Shown here piece after piece: positions 37,430-46,141 of a stretch of 64,000 nt of DNA; position 1 is the stretch's first letter, and each line of letters begins with the position of its first letter. Below the pieces are notes generated by a model. It did not search any database. It was not told where the DNA came from and was given only the letters and a program-made list of their open reading frames with translations. Both the position numbers and the translations under genes were made by a program. Source of the stretch: Nitrospira sp. (GTDB lineage: Bacteria; Nitrospirota; Nitrospiria; Nitrospirales; Nitrospiraceae); the NCBI GenBank assembly GCA_013140455.1, contig JABFSU010000044.1, positions 29,262 to 93,261 on the forward strand, written 5' to 3'.

Positions 37430-38308
37430 TCAAGAAGGTCGCGCTGACTCGTTGAACCCCAGAATTTTCTGTAACCCTTGTATGTCTTTTTCAACCGGAC
37501 AGGCGAAGTCCCGGCTCCACTCCCACCAGGACCCCGGATAGTTGCGGACATTTGGATAACCCACGAGCTTCAGCACAAAATAGAGCCAGGCCGATCGAAC
37601 ACCTCCGGTGCAGTAGCAGACAATCTCCTGGGAATCCTGTATCCCCTTGTCTTGCAGGGAATCCTTGATCGCGACAAAATCCTTGACCGTCGCGTCCTTG
37701 TTGAGAAACGTGTTCCACGCGACATGCACGGCGGACGGAATATGTCCGGGACGCGGAATCCCCGACACTTCCTTGCCGAGATACTCTTCCAGGCTGCGCG
37801 CATCCAAGACAGCCGTTTGCGGATGCGCCTGCCGGACAATGAGCTTCAATTCATCCTTGGTAATCGCCACACTTTTTACCGGCTTGGCTTTAAAGGTCCC
37901 GGGCTTGGGCGTTTCACGGCCATGACCGAAGGGACGCTTCTCCGCTGTCCACTTGACCCAGCCGCCGTCGAGCACCTTCAAATTCTGATGGCCGAGATAT
38001 TCCAGCATCCAGAACATGCGCCCTTCGTCGCCCCAGTTATCGAAGGGATTGGAATAGATGACGACTTCGCTGTCGTTGCTGATCCCTAACGCCGAGAGCT
38101 GCCGTTCAATCCGCGCAAGATCGGGATTCAGGAGCCCTTTCGGAATCGCATTCGGATCGCTGTATTCGTGCCAGGTTGAATGAACGGCACCGGGGATGTG
38201 GCCACCGAACTCATAGGCTGACTTTCCCCGGACATCTACAATCACCAGTCCGGGCTGTCCGAGCCGTTCCTGCAACGTGTCCGTATCCATCAATAATGGG
38301 TGTGTCAT
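37430..38308 (-). CDS. Two-domain sulfurtransferase (rhodanese)
   Basis: This 292-residue protein has two rhodanese domains. The N-terminal one has VIVDVRGKSAYEFGGHIPGAV. The C-terminal one has VLDARSLEEYLG and the active loop VCYCTGGVRSAW with the catalytic Cys. It resembles SseA/TST enzymes that move sulfane sulfur to cyanide or other thiols. No signal peptide is seen, so it is cytoplasmic. It follows the pentaheme cytochrome gene after 23 nt. Confidence 0.9.
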   Translation of the reverse strand: MTHPLLMDTDTLQERLGQPGLVIVDVRGKSAYEFGGHIPGAVHSTWHEYSDPNAIPKGLLNPDLARIERQLSALGISNDSEVVIYSNPFDNWGDEGRMFWMLEYLGHQNLKVLDGGWVKWTAEKRPFGHGRETPKPGTFKAKPVKSVAITKDELKLIVRQAHPQTAVLDARSLEEYLGKEVSGIPRPGHIPSAVHVAWNTFLNKDATVKDFVAIKDSLQDKGIQDSQEIVCYCTGGVRSAWLYFVLKLVGYPNVRNYPGSWWEWSRDFACPVEKDIQGLQKILGFNESARPS

Positions 38309-38331
38309 GTGGTTCCTTTGTTCCTACAGAA

Positions 38332-39621
38332 TCAGCTCGCAGCCTGTACCTTGCAACTCGTTCCTTCTTGCAGACGGCTGAGCGCGGTCTGCCGGCGATT
38401 CTCCTGCTCCATGACCGCCGCAAGTTTCTCCGAAAGAGGAAACTCCCGTTCGTAGATCACGAACCGATAGGGGTCGTTCCCCGTCAGCCCGTACTTCGTC
38501 CGGAGCATCTCGTGCTGCTTGTCCGTCAGAATGTGGTACTGCACCCGCGCCTTGAGAATCAAGCCCTCTGATTTAGGGGGGATGCGATAGGCAAAACTGT
38601 ACTCCCGGCTGGCCAGGGGCAGGAGACGGTTATCGTAGAGTTCAAGAATGGCCGGTTGCCAGAGAATCCAGCGCCCCATCGTCGCTTTCTGTTGATCCAA
38701 CACGTTCTTCTGCGCGTCCTCGACGGAAAACTCGATGGTAAAGTGCCGGTCCGGATCGCCGGTCGGGATCTTGTGCCCCGCACCGGCATTGATCAGGTTC
38801 AGCGTAAAAGCGATTTCGTCACCCGGCTTGGGTTGCGGGGTGTCCGTCTTGACCTCGATGGCCACCGCCCGTTGAATCATGTCCGGATCATGCCCGCCCC
38901 GCCACAAATGCCGGCGGCCATGCCGGATAGGGCTATCGGGCGCCACCGGGCGAGTCACCTCAGGCATGTGGCAACTCTGGCAGATGAAGCCCCGCTCCTG
39001 CATGAAGAACTTGCCTTCGTACTCGGCGTAGGTTCCGCAAGGACCTACGTTATAGAACTGGGCCGGTCCGGATACCACATTGTGACAGCGCTGACAGACC
39101 TGGGTCGTCCGGAAGTTCGGATCGAACTTCGTGGGATGCGGCGCGGCCGAATCCTCGAACGGCCCATAGATTACCCCGTCGCGCACATGGCAGACGGCGC
39201 AGGTGACAGATTCCTTTTGATAGGTGGGATCATAGTGCGGGTTGGGCTCCTGCACCGCTTTCTCCACCCGACCGCGCGGAATGTCCTTCACCAATGTCGG
39301 CTGCTGATTTTCCAGCGGCGTGTGGCAGTTCAGACAGACCCAAATGTTTTTATCTTTCTTCCAGTAGGCCTGAAAAAACGGATCTTCATACGCCTTGGCA
39401 TGAATACTGGTTTTCCACTCCTCATAGATCTCGCGATGGCACTGCCCGCACGATTCGGCGCTCAGACTCGTCAGCCCCTCCGGCACTTTCTGAAAGGGAA
39501 TCGCATGCGCATACTCATCGCGCAAACCGAATATCACGACAGGCTTGATCTCGGTGTAGTAGACGTAGATCGCGGCGGCCAGCACGACAACGCCCAACCC
39601 TATTTTCACCAGCCGCGTCAT
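38332..39621 (-). CDS. Membrane-anchored pentaheme cytochrome c
   Basis: This 429-residue protein has one N-terminal hydrophobic helix ([19 protein letters not shown]) that looks uncleaved. Five CxxCH heme motifs follow: CGQCH, CLNCH, CAVCH, CQRCH and CQSCH (the last followed by MPE). After residue 260 comes a beta-sandwich-like domain without heme motifs. It belongs with cytochrome c554-like multiheme proteins and is related to the two cytochromes at 53-56 kb, which share the CHxxx...GP(F/Y) and CQ(S/D)CHM landmarks. The start overlaps the deacetylase stop by 4 nt. Confidence 0.88.
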   Translation of the reverse strand: MTRLVKIGLGVVVLAAAIYVYYTEIKPVVIFGLRDEYAHAIPFQKVPEGLTSLSAESCGQCHREIYEEWKTSIHAKAYEDPFFQAYWKKDKNIWVCLNCHTPLENQQPTLVKDIPRGRVEKAVQEPNPHYDPTYQKESVTCAVCHVRDGVIYGPFEDSAAPHPTKFDPNFRTTQVCQRCHNVVSGPAQFYNVGPCGTYAEYEGKFFMQERGFICQSCHMPEVTRPVAPDSPIRHGRRHLWRGGHDPDMIQRAVAIEVKTDTPQPKPGDEIAFTLNLINAGAGHKIPTGDPDRHFTIEFSVEDAQKNVLDQQKATMGRWILWQPAILELYDNRLLPLASREYSFAYRIPPKSEGLILKARVQYHILTDKQHEMLRTKYGLTGNDPYRFVIYEREFPLSEKLAAVMEQENRRQTALSRLQEGTSCKVQAAS

Positions 39622-40562
39622 ATGGCCAACAACCCGCGCACGTGGGCGTCGACTGAGGCCGCCAGGGCCGTAAGATTGTATCCGCCCTCAAGGGACGAAA
39701 GAATGCGCCCCTGCGCGTATTTCTTGGCGATGCCGGCCACAATACCGGTCAACTCCGCGTAGCCCGATTCGGTCAATCCCATGCCGGCGAGCGGATCGTC
39801 TTTATGCGCGTCGAACCCGGCTGAAATGATGACCAGTTCAGGTTTGAACTGCTCTGCCGCCGGCACCAACACCTTGTGGAAGATGGCGCAATACTTGTCG
39901 TCGCCCGCCCCCGCTTCCATCGGCACGTTGATCGTGTAGCCTTCCCCGGCGCCCCGGCCCCGCTCCGACTCACGGCCGGTACCGGGATAGTGCGGAAATT
40001 GATGCGTGCTGAAAAAGAGGACCGACGGATCGTCTTCGAAACTGTGCTGCGTGCCATTGCCGTGATGCACATCCCAATCGACGATCAGCACACGGGAGAG
40101 GCCGTGCCTCTTCTGGGCATAGCGTGCGGCGATCGCAACATTGTTGAGCAAACAAAACCCCATCGCCCGATTGGCTTCGGCGTGGTGGCCAGGAGGCCGC
40201 ACCGCGCAAAATACATGATCGACCTGTTTCATCATCATCGCATCGACCGCGGCCATGGCCCCTCCAACTGCCAGATACGCAGCCGTGAGCGAACCGGGAG
40301 ACATGGATGTATCGGGATCGAGCGGTACACGACCATTCACAGGGGCATGCTGCTTCAACGATGCAAGATAGGCCGCTGTATGAACCAGGGTGATCCACTC
40401 ATCCTCTGCCAGGCGCGGCTCGATCCTGGTCAATTGCGCCATTGTGCCGCTCTGTTCCAGTTGCTGCATGATCGCGCGCAACCGGTTCGGCGACTCGGGA
40501 TGGCCCATCCCCATGTCGTGTTCGAGATACCGCGGATCGTAGACGAGTCCGGTCTTGCCCAT
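39618..40562 (-). CDS. Histone deacetylase/AcuC family amidohydrolase
   Basis: This 314-residue zinc enzyme has [20 protein letters not shown], the metal-binding [25 protein letters not shown] and [16 protein letters not shown]. It deacylates lysine, polyamines or acetoin-related substrates; bacterial members often act on acetyl-CoA synthetase or polyamines. It is the first gene of a set with the pentaheme cytochrome and rhodanese genes. The pairing with a cytochrome c is unexpected for this family. Confidence 0.9.
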   Translation of the reverse strand: MGKTGLVYDPRYLEHDMGMGHPESPNRLRAIMQQLEQSGTMAQLTRIEPRLAEDEWITLVHTAAYLASLKQHAPVNGRVPLDPDTSMSPGSLTAAYLAVGGAMAAVDAMMMKQVDHVFCAVRPPGHHAEANRAMGFCLLNNVAIAARYAQKRHGLSRVLIVDWDVHHGNGTQHSFEDDPSVLFFSTHQFPHYPGTGRESERGRGAGEGYTINVPMEAGAGDDKYCAIFHKVLVPAAEQFKPELVIISAGFDAHKDDPLAGMGLTESGYAELTGIVAGIAKKYAQGRILSSLEGGYNLTALAASVDAHVRGLLAI

Positions 40563-40696
40563 AACGAAAGCCGTGAAACGTTAAAAATAAAACGTAGAAT
40601 GCATCATCGTGACGTATGTAATAAGATTATCACGCAGGAATCGGCATAGACAACGAGCGCTCGCCGCTGCTATCGTCGAACGAACTGGAGGACAAT

Positions 40697-41014
40697 ATGC
40701 CCAATCCCCGCATCGAACCGCTGAAAAGAGTACTCGCGATTGAACCGACCGACGAGGTCGCCTGGTTCGGTCTCGGGAAAGCCCATATGGAAGATGGAAA
40801 CTTTGACGAAGCGGCCAAGGCTCTGCAGCAATGCGTCACGGTAAAGCCGACATATTCTGCCGCCTACTACGCCCTCGCGCAATCGCTGCACAAGCTTGGC
40901 CGGATCGACGAATGTCGCGCGGTATCAGTCACCGGCATCGAGGTCTCCACGAAGAACGGCGACGCGATGGTGACGAAGAATCTGGAAATGTTGAAGAGTT
41001 CGCTTCCCGCCTGA
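40697..41014 (+). CDS. Small TPR-repeat protein
   Basis: This 105-residue protein has two or three TPR units (EVAWFGLGKAHMEDGNFDEAAKAL, YSAAYYALAQSLHKLGRIDE). It likely mediates protein contacts in the cytoplasm. GGAGGA lies six bases before the ATG. Confidence 0.85.
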   Translation: MPNPRIEPLKRVLAIEPTDEVAWFGLGKAHMEDGNFDEAAKALQQCVTVKPTYSAAYYALAQSLHKLGRIDECRAVSVTGIEVSTKNGDAMVTKNLEMLKSSLPA

Positions 41015-41018
41015 CCGC

Positions 41019-41864
41019 TCAGAGCACCTGCCGAAAGGTCTCTTCCTGCGACTCTGTGAGCGGTGACCGCACACCGGGATTCTGGACCAACATCCGGACC
41101 CGTGGATAGCCTCGTTGTCGTTTCGGCCGTTCAACAAGATCGACGTTGACCAGCCTCGTCCCCGCCTTTGACGGCAGCGGCTCGACATCCCACAGGACAA
41201 TCATTACGGCACTGAGCTGTTGCAGCGTAGTCAGCAACACCGTCACTGAACCGGCCAGAGCCTTGAGGTCCAACCAGATTTCTTCATGCCGGCTCGTCTT
41301 ATCCCCCAGCAAATCCGCACGCGGGACGGAAATGCAGAGCACCACTGGATCGCAGTAGCCGGCCAGCTGCTTCGCCTTCTGCCGGATGCGCGCGAGGATG
41401 CGGTGGATCAGGATGACGCCACGATCCTCTTCGTCGCCTGGCACATCGATCTCAGCCAGTCCCCGAATCGGCAGCTGCCGGCGCTCTGCGGATCCCACCA
41501 TCGCGGTGGCTTCGACAAAGAACCGCTCCCGACCCAGATAACATTCCAAATCGGCCGTTCGCGCCTGCGACTCCGGCAGAAAGTTCACCCGGGCGCCGAC
41601 ACGGATCAGCTGAGTGGCCAGTTCCAGCTCAGCCAGCGCCGATTCTCTGACACCGTAATCGTAATGAGTGAGTCGAGAGACGAGACGGCCTAGGCGCAGG
41701 TGGCTGGCTGCGTCGCCGCAGTGCTGCTGAACCGTCGAACAGCGTTCTTCAAGATCGCGGGACAGCCCCTGCTCTTCCCGCTTCCAGGCGGGTAGCGGGG
41801 CCTGATGGCCTTCCCGAAGATGAGTGACCAGCTTGAACGTTTTTCGAGGTCGAAACCGCGCCAT
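41019..41864 (-). CDS. Hypothetical protein with possible PD-(D/E)xK-like core
   Basis: I do not recognise the family of this 281-residue protein. The segment ALAELELATQLI, then NFLPESQARTADLECYLG and RFFVEATA resembles a restriction-endonuclease-like fold (Glu helix, Asp strand, E-x-(K/T)). The third catalytic Lys appears to be Thr, so it may be inactive. It starts 3 nt after the upstream gene's stop and shares its transcript. Confidence 0.65.
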   Translation of the reverse strand: MARFRPRKTFKLVTHLREGHQAPLPAWKREEQGLSRDLEERCSTVQQHCGDAASHLRLGRLVSRLTHYDYGVRESALAELELATQLIRVGARVNFLPESQARTADLECYLGRERFFVEATAMVGSAERRQLPIRGLAEIDVPGDEEDRGVILIHRILARIRQKAKQLAGYCDPVVLCISVPRADLLGDKTSRHEEIWLDLKALAGSVTVLLTTLQQLSAVMIVLWDVEPLPSKAGTRLVNVDLVERPKRQRGYPRVRMLVQNPGVRSPLTESQEETFRQVL

Positions 41865-41867
41865 GAT

Positions 41868-42197
41868 TCACACTGCTTCCGTCCCCCCATCATCATTGTG
41901 CGCCAGTCCCAACGCTTCCGGCTGACGCTTCGCCACTTCGTCATACACCTCATCCAGCCACCGGCTGGCACAGCCGAGCACTTCTCGGACCAACGGCTCA
42001 GGCTGCCCCGTGCGTTTGATGGCCCATTGAGTCACATACTCCAGCAATGTCTCACGCTCAAACTGCCGGCTAGACTGCGAGGCAATGGCCGACAATTCAC
42101 CCAAACCTGTGTTGATGATGTCCGCTACGGTCTCCCGCGCATACGAAGTGCTGGCCGTCACATATTGGATCGCTCGATTGAGTTCTTGATCGGTCAT
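41868..42197 (-). CDS. Small hypothetical protein paired with 41019-41864
   Basis: This 109-residue helical protein (MTDQELNRAIQYVTAS, TQWAIKRTGQPEPLVREVLG) has no signal or known motif. AAAGGA precedes the ATG at 42197 by nine bases; a longer frame to 42302 lacks this. With the 3-nt gap to the next gene it forms a two-gene unit of unknown function. Confidence 0.65.
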   Translation of the reverse strand: MTDQELNRAIQYVTASTSYARETVADIINTGLGELSAIASQSSRQFERETLLEYVTQWAIKRTGQPEPLVREVLGCASRWLDEVYDEVAKRQPEALGLAHNDDGGTEAV

Positions 42198-42302
42198 ACT
42201 CGATTCCTTTCCAGCGGGATTTTTGCATCCCGTCGGACCGCTGTCAACGCAGCGGTCGCCGTACCTTCTCCCTCTTTTTCTCCGCGCGTGACCAGCCTCC
42301 AA

Positions 42303-42311
42303 TGGTATGAT
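42303..42311 (+). promoter_or_regulatory. Extended -10 promoter before the M3 peptidase gene
   Basis: TGGTATGAT at 42303-42311 is a TG-n extended -10 element. No clear -35 box is found 17 nt upstream. Transcription would start near 42318, about 32 nt before the ATG. Confidence 0.35.
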
Positions 42312-42349
42312 CTTGACTCATTCACCCCTGCTTTATGAAGGAGAAGACG

Positions 42350-44164
42350 ATGGCCGGCAGATCCTCTACGCGAACCGCTTCCTCATCGCGCCAACCCAAA
42401 CCTCAGACGTTTTCAGACAAATGGGACCTGACCCATCTCGTTAAAAATCCGACGCGCCAACTCGACGCGCTCCTGGCAGAGTTGGAAGCGAAAGTCGTGC
42501 AGATCGAAGCCGCACGGCCGGGGCTTTCGCCGGCGATGCCCAACCAGGATCTTCTCGCCTTGCTGCGGTGCAGCGAGGCCATCGCGCAAGGCTCATCCAG
42601 ATTGGGCGCCTTTGCCTATCTCTGGTTTTCAGAAAACACCAAAGACGACGCGGCCCGCTCATTTAAGACACAGGTTGAAGAACGGCTGACCGCCCTCAGT
42701 AACCGTCTGCTGTTCTTTGAACTCTGGTGGCAAAGTGTCGATGACACCAATGCCGCCCGCCTGATGGCCGATGCCGGCGACCTGCGGTATCACCTGGAAA
42801 CTATCCGTCGATTCAAGCCGCACACGTTGTCCGAGCCGGAGGAGAAAATCGTCAATCTGAAAAATGTGACGGGACGTAGCGCGATCCACACGCTCTACGA
42901 CATCGTCACCAATGGATTTACCTTTACCCTGACGGTCGGCGGGAAAAAGAAGACGATGAACCGCGAAGGGCTCATGGCCTATGTCCGCAGCCAGAAAGCC
43001 TCCGTGCGGCAGGCGGCCTATCAAGAACTCTACCGAGTGTTTTCCGGTCAGCGCGACCTGCTGGGGGAAATCTACAAGACACTGGTGAACGACTGGAAGT
43101 CGGAAAATCTCGGACTCCGCCACTTTGAGTCTCCCATTGCCACACGCAACCTCGGGAACGATGTGCCCGACCAGGCCGTCGATGTGTTGCTCTCAGCCTG
43201 CGCCAAGAACGCCGATATCTTTCAAACTTACTTCAAACTCAAAGCGAAGATCTGCAAGATCGCGCCGATGAGCCGCTATCACCTCTATACGCCCCACCGC
43301 ACAGAAGCCAAGAAGTACAAGTATGCGGACGCGGCAAAGATGGTGCTGGAGGCCTATCGCGGCTTCTCTCCTCGCCTGGCCGATCTGGCAGAGCAGGTCT
43401 TCACAGACCGGCACATCGATGGCCCGACCCGCCCGGGGAAACTCGGCGGCGCCTACTGCTACAGCGTTGTTCCCGGCATGACGCCCTATGTGATGCTGAA
43501 CTACACCGGTGAAGCCCGCGACATCGCTACTATGGCCCATGAGCTCGGACATGCCGTCCATGGAATGATGGCTAAGGATCACTCCGTATTTACCTTCCAC
43601 TCAACGCTTCCACTTGCGGAGACCGCGTCGGTCTTCGGCGAGCGGATTCTCTCCGATGCGCTGATGTCTCAGGAACGGAACAAAGCCGTTCGCCAGGGAC
43701 TGCTGATCGGTCAGTTGGATGACATCTACGCCACGGTCCTGCGCCAGGCCTACTTCGTCCGCTTTGAAAAACTCGCGCACCGGATGGTGGGAGAAGGCGC
43801 GACGGGAGACCAACTAGCGAAGGCCTATCTGGGCGAACTCCGCCAGCAGTTCGGCAAGGCAGTGAAGGTCCCGGACGAATTCCAGTGGGAATGGCTGAGC
43901 ATCCCCCACATCTTCGCCAGCCCGTTCTATTGCTATGCCTACAGCTTCGGCAATCTCCTCGTGCTGGCCTTGTACCGCATGTACAAGGAACAGGGAGCCG
44001 CTTTCGTCCCCAAGTACCTGGAACTCCTGGAGACCGGCGGTTCTGAGGCCCCCCGGAATATACTGGCCAAAGTCGGCGTCGATATGACCGCGGAAGCCTT
44101 CTGGCAATCAGGATTCGACACAATCCGCGAAATGGTCGTTCAACTGGAAACAACCCTGTCCTGA
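42350..44164 (+). CDS. Oligoendopeptidase F-like M3 family metallopeptidase
   Basis: This 604-residue protein has the M3 zinc motif MAHELGHAVHG (HExxH), and downstream LPLAETASVFGE supplies the third ligand Glu. The N-terminal part is the all-helical oligopeptidase F domain (WDLTHL, YHLETIRRFKPHTLSEPEEKI). It degrades short peptides in the cytoplasm. I chose the ATG at 42350 because AAGGAG lies seven bases upstream and overlaps the earlier ATG at 42335. Confidence 0.92.
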   Translation: MAGRSSTRTASSSRQPKPQTFSDKWDLTHLVKNPTRQLDALLAELEAKVVQIEAARPGLSPAMPNQDLLALLRCSEAIAQGSSRLGAFAYLWFSENTKDDAARSFKTQVEERLTALSNRLLFFELWWQSVDDTNAARLMADAGDLRYHLETIRRFKPHTLSEPEEKIVNLKNVTGRSAIHTLYDIVTNGFTFTLTVGGKKKTMNREGLMAYVRSQKASVRQAAYQELYRVFSGQRDLLGEIYKTLVNDWKSENLGLRHFESPIATRNLGNDVPDQAVDVLLSACAKNADIFQTYFKLKAKICKIAPMSRYHLYTPHRTEAKKYKYADAAKMVLEAYRGFSPRLADLAEQVFTDRHIDGPTRPGKLGGAYCYSVVPGMTPYVMLNYTGEARDIATMAHELGHAVHGMMAKDHSVFTFHSTLPLAETASVFGERILSDALMSQERNKAVRQGLLIGQLDDIYATVLRQAYFVRFEKLAHRMVGEGATGDQLAKAYLGELRQQFGKAVKVPDEFQWEWLSIPHIFASPFYCYAYSFGNLLVLALYRMYKEQGAAFVPKYLELLETGGSEAPRNILAKVGVDMTAEAFWQSGFDTIREMVVQLETTLS

Positions 44165-44224
44165 TACAGCGACCATCCCACTCAGGACAGCGAAACGCCT
44201 GACTCCTGGCTTACCGGAAGAGGC

Positions 44225-44253
44225 TTGACAGAATCTCCTTACGCCTGTACACT
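44225..44253 (+). promoter_or_regulatory. Promoter of the Bfd-like ferredoxin gene
   Basis: TTGACA (44225-44230) and TACACT (44248-44253) are 17 nt apart, one of the best promoter matches in the window. The Fur-box-like site begins directly after the -10 box. Confidence 0.65.
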
Positions 44254-44276
44254 GAGAATGGTTATCATAATCGTTC
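44254..44276 (+). promoter_or_regulatory. Fur-box-like operator
   Basis: The stretch around AATGGTTATCATAATCGTT matches the iron-responsive Fur consensus (GATAATGATAATCATTATC) in its central TTATCATAATC-like core. It covers the expected transcription start, so iron-loaded Fur could block the promoter. The downstream gene is iron-storage related, which fits. Confidence 0.5.
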
Positions 44277-44288
44277 ATGGAGGTTGCC

Positions 44289-44495
44289 ATGTACGTGTGC
44301 CTCTGCAACGGGATTACCGAATCGGATGTTCGTGAAGCCGGCCGCGCCGGCCACGTGACTCCCTGCGCCCTCAAAGCCAAGTTCAAACTCAAGGGAAGCG
44401 GCTGTTGCGGACGTTGCGCAAAGAATATTTGCGAGCTCGTCGAGATTGCGACTCAGGGATCAGCGACCTCCTGCCCCCGCGCAACCGACCGATAA
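44289..44495 (+). CDS. bfd: Bacterioferritin-associated ferredoxin-like [2Fe-2S] protein
   Basis: This 68-residue protein begins MYVCLCNGITE and has a GCCGRC segment. Cys4, Cys6, Cys40 and Cys43 correspond to the four [2Fe-2S] ligands of Bfd. Bfd reduces iron in bacterioferritin to release it. GGAGG precedes the ATG by five bases. A promoter and a Fur-box-like site lie just upstream. A bacterioferritin is not in this window. Confidence 0.87.
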   Translation: MYVCLCNGITESDVREAGRAGHVTPCALKAKFKLKGSGCCGRCAKNICELVEIATQGSATSCPRATDR

Positions 44496-44624
44496 CCCTC
44501 TTTCCTATATCAACTCACAGCGAACCACGCTCCCTCTCAGAAATGCGACAGGCGATCAAGACCGCCTTCCGGTGCCTCGCTGACTATCCGGCCATTCAGG
44601 GAACTTCAGATTGTTGAAGATGAT

Positions 44625-45311
44625 TTAGCGGGAAGGAACTGAGTGGATGAGTGCGGCGACCTCGGCGACACGTTGGCCCAAGGCTCTGGCGTCGGCCAAC
44701 TCTGTGTTGTCGATACCCGGGCTGTCGCCTTCCGTGGTCGCAGAGGCGCCAAAGGCACCGCCGCCACTGACCACGATCATTTGATTCCCGAGCATCGCCG
44801 CCAAAATGGTGAGCATCGTCACCTCTTTGCCACTCGAGATCTGCCCCCCTGTGGCAAAGGCTGCCCCGACCTTATTTTTCATCTTGAAGTCCGGAAAGAC
44901 CCCGAACTTGAACTGCCAATTGTCGAAGAAGGTCTTCACCTCCCCCGACATATTGGACCAGTAGACCGGCGAGCCGACGACGACCGCATCCGATGAAAAC
45001 AAATCATCTGCCGTGACCTGCCCGACTCGTTTCATCACGACCACGGTGCCAAAAACGCTCTTCGCGCCGTCGACCACCGCCTCGGCCATCCGTTCGGTAT
45101 TTCCTGAAAGTGAATGGTAGGCGACCAGAATTTTGACGGAGATGGGAACAGACTCATCAGCAGAGACCTGACTGACTCCAAAAACGGCGATACCAATAAG
45201 CAGACAGACAGCTAAAATGTTAGGCAAGAAAGAAGTGGGGACTGTGGTGGGCACAGGACCTGTGGTTTGACCATGGTCCTCATGCCCAACAAGAGATGGA
45301 AACCGGATCAC
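44625..45311 (-). CDS. WrbA-like flavodoxin-family protein with N-terminal hydrophobic segment
   Basis: This 228-residue protein has a flavodoxin fold: YHSLSGNTERMAEAV binds FMN phosphate, and GSPVYWSNMSGEVKTFFDNW and TGGQISSGKEVTMLTI are typical of WrbA/NAD(P)H:quinone reductases. Unusually, a hydrophobic segment (ILAVCLLIGIAVFGVSQVSA) precedes the domain, so it may be exported or membrane-bound. The GTG at 45311 overlaps the zinc-ribbon gene stop as GTGA. A much longer frame to 45608 overlaps that gene and is not believed. Confidence 0.78.
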   Translation of the reverse strand: MIRFPSLVGHEDHGQTTGPVPTTVPTSFLPNILAVCLLIGIAVFGVSQVSADESVPISVKILVAYHSLSGNTERMAEAVVDGAKSVFGTVVVMKRVGQVTADDLFSSDAVVVGSPVYWSNMSGEVKTFFDNWQFKFGVFPDFKMKNKVGAAFATGGQISSGKEVTMLTILAAMLGNQMIVVSGGGAFGASATTEGDSPGIDNTELADARALGQRVAEVAALIHSVPSR

Positions 45312-45493
45312 CGGCGAAACGTTTCCTCTTCCATACGCTCTTCGACGGACACATCCGTGAGGGCTCCGCGATACTCGCAGCGATGGCAACGTACTCGCCA
45401 GGCTTCGATCCATTTCTCCTGGACATACGACTGGCGGCAACTCGGACACACAAACACACCCTTCACGTAATGAACCTTGCGAACTTCCTTCAT
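45308..45493 (-). CDS. Small zinc-ribbon protein
   Basis: This 61-residue protein (MKEVRKVHYVKGVFVCPSCR) has two CxxC pairs, CPSC and CHRC, 18 residues apart, a zinc-ribbon layout. The C-terminus is acidic and charged. AGGAGG lies six bases before the ATG at 45493, an excellent start signal. A longer frame to 46015 in the same phase has no such start and runs antisense to the DUF192 gene. It is translationally coupled to the WrbA-like gene. Its partner is unknown. Confidence 0.72.
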   Translation of the reverse strand: MKEVRKVHYVKGVFVCPSCRQSYVQEKWIEAWRVRCHRCEYRGALTDVSVEERMEEETFRR

Positions 45494-45611
45494 ACGGCCC
45501 TCCTGGCTGAGATGGCCGAGGATCGCACAGGTCTCCTCGGGATTGCAAGACGGCCAACCCCGCTCGCCCGCACGCCGACATCGCTCTACGCCATCGCGCG
45601 ATGGCCATATC

Positions 45612-45640
45612 TTGACTGCCGCCATGCTGGCCAGTACCAT
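45612..45640 (+). promoter_or_regulatory. Promoter of the DUF192 gene
   Basis: TTGACT (45612-45617) and TACCAT (45635-45640) are 17 nt apart. The ATG at 45647 begins six bases after the -10 box, so the transcript could be leaderless. No Shine-Dalgarno sequence is seen upstream of the ATG. Confidence 0.45.
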
Positions 45641-45646
45641 GCCTCC

Positions 45647-46120
45647 ATGTTCATTCGCGTGATCCTGATTGGGTTCGTTGTGCTCAGCTTGGCCGGCCCG
45701 TCCAGCGGAGACGCCACGCCTCCTCCCGGCAACCCGGCTGCACGGTTGATTCCCGTGAAAACGCCATCCGGGACCGTCGTTCAAGCCGAAATCGCCGATA
45801 CGCCTCAAAAGCGCGCCACAGGCTTGATGTACCGCGATCATCTCAAAAAAGATCATGGCATGATGTTCTTCTTCGATCAGGCCCAGGAATGGACCTTCTG
45901 GATGAAAAACACTCTGATCGCCCTTGATCTGATTTGGATGGATGAGAAGAAACGCGTGATTCACATCGAACGGAACGTGCCGATCTGCACCAGAACGGAT
46001 GATTCCTGCCCCCAATACCGCCCGAATGACGGGGCGATGTACGTACTGGAGATTGCCGCCGGAACCGTGGATGGGTTGAAGATCGAGAAGGGTACGAAAC
46101 TGCAGTTTGCGAATCCGTAA
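45647..46120 (+). CDS. Secreted DUF192 family protein
   Basis: This 157-residue protein has a signal peptide (ILIGFVVLSLAGPSSG) and a DUF192 domain: VVQAEIADTPQKRATGLMYR, MMFFFDQAQEWTFWMKNTLI and LDLIWMDEKKRVIHIERNVP. The family is widespread, with no proven function. A longer frame to 45296 includes no plausible start signal. Confidence 0.87.
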   Translation: MFIRVILIGFVVLSLAGPSSGDATPPPGNPAARLIPVKTPSGTVVQAEIADTPQKRATGLMYRDHLKKDHGMMFFFDQAQEWTFWMKNTLIALDLIWMDEKKRVIHIERNVPICTRTDDSCPQYRPNDGAMYVLEIAAGTVDGLKIEKGTKLQFANP

Positions 46121-46141
46121 GACCTGCAGGCCAGCCAGCCG

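Noticed and set aside
38656..39762. Plus-strand frame of 368 codons opposite the pentaheme cytochrome and deacetylase genes
   Set aside because: The opposite strand encodes five CxxCH motifs and a deacetylase zinc site; this frame has no domain.
45312..45608. Upstream extension of the WrbA-like protein
   Set aside because: It overlaps the zinc-ribbon gene, which has an ideal ribosome-binding site, and the extension has no family similarity.
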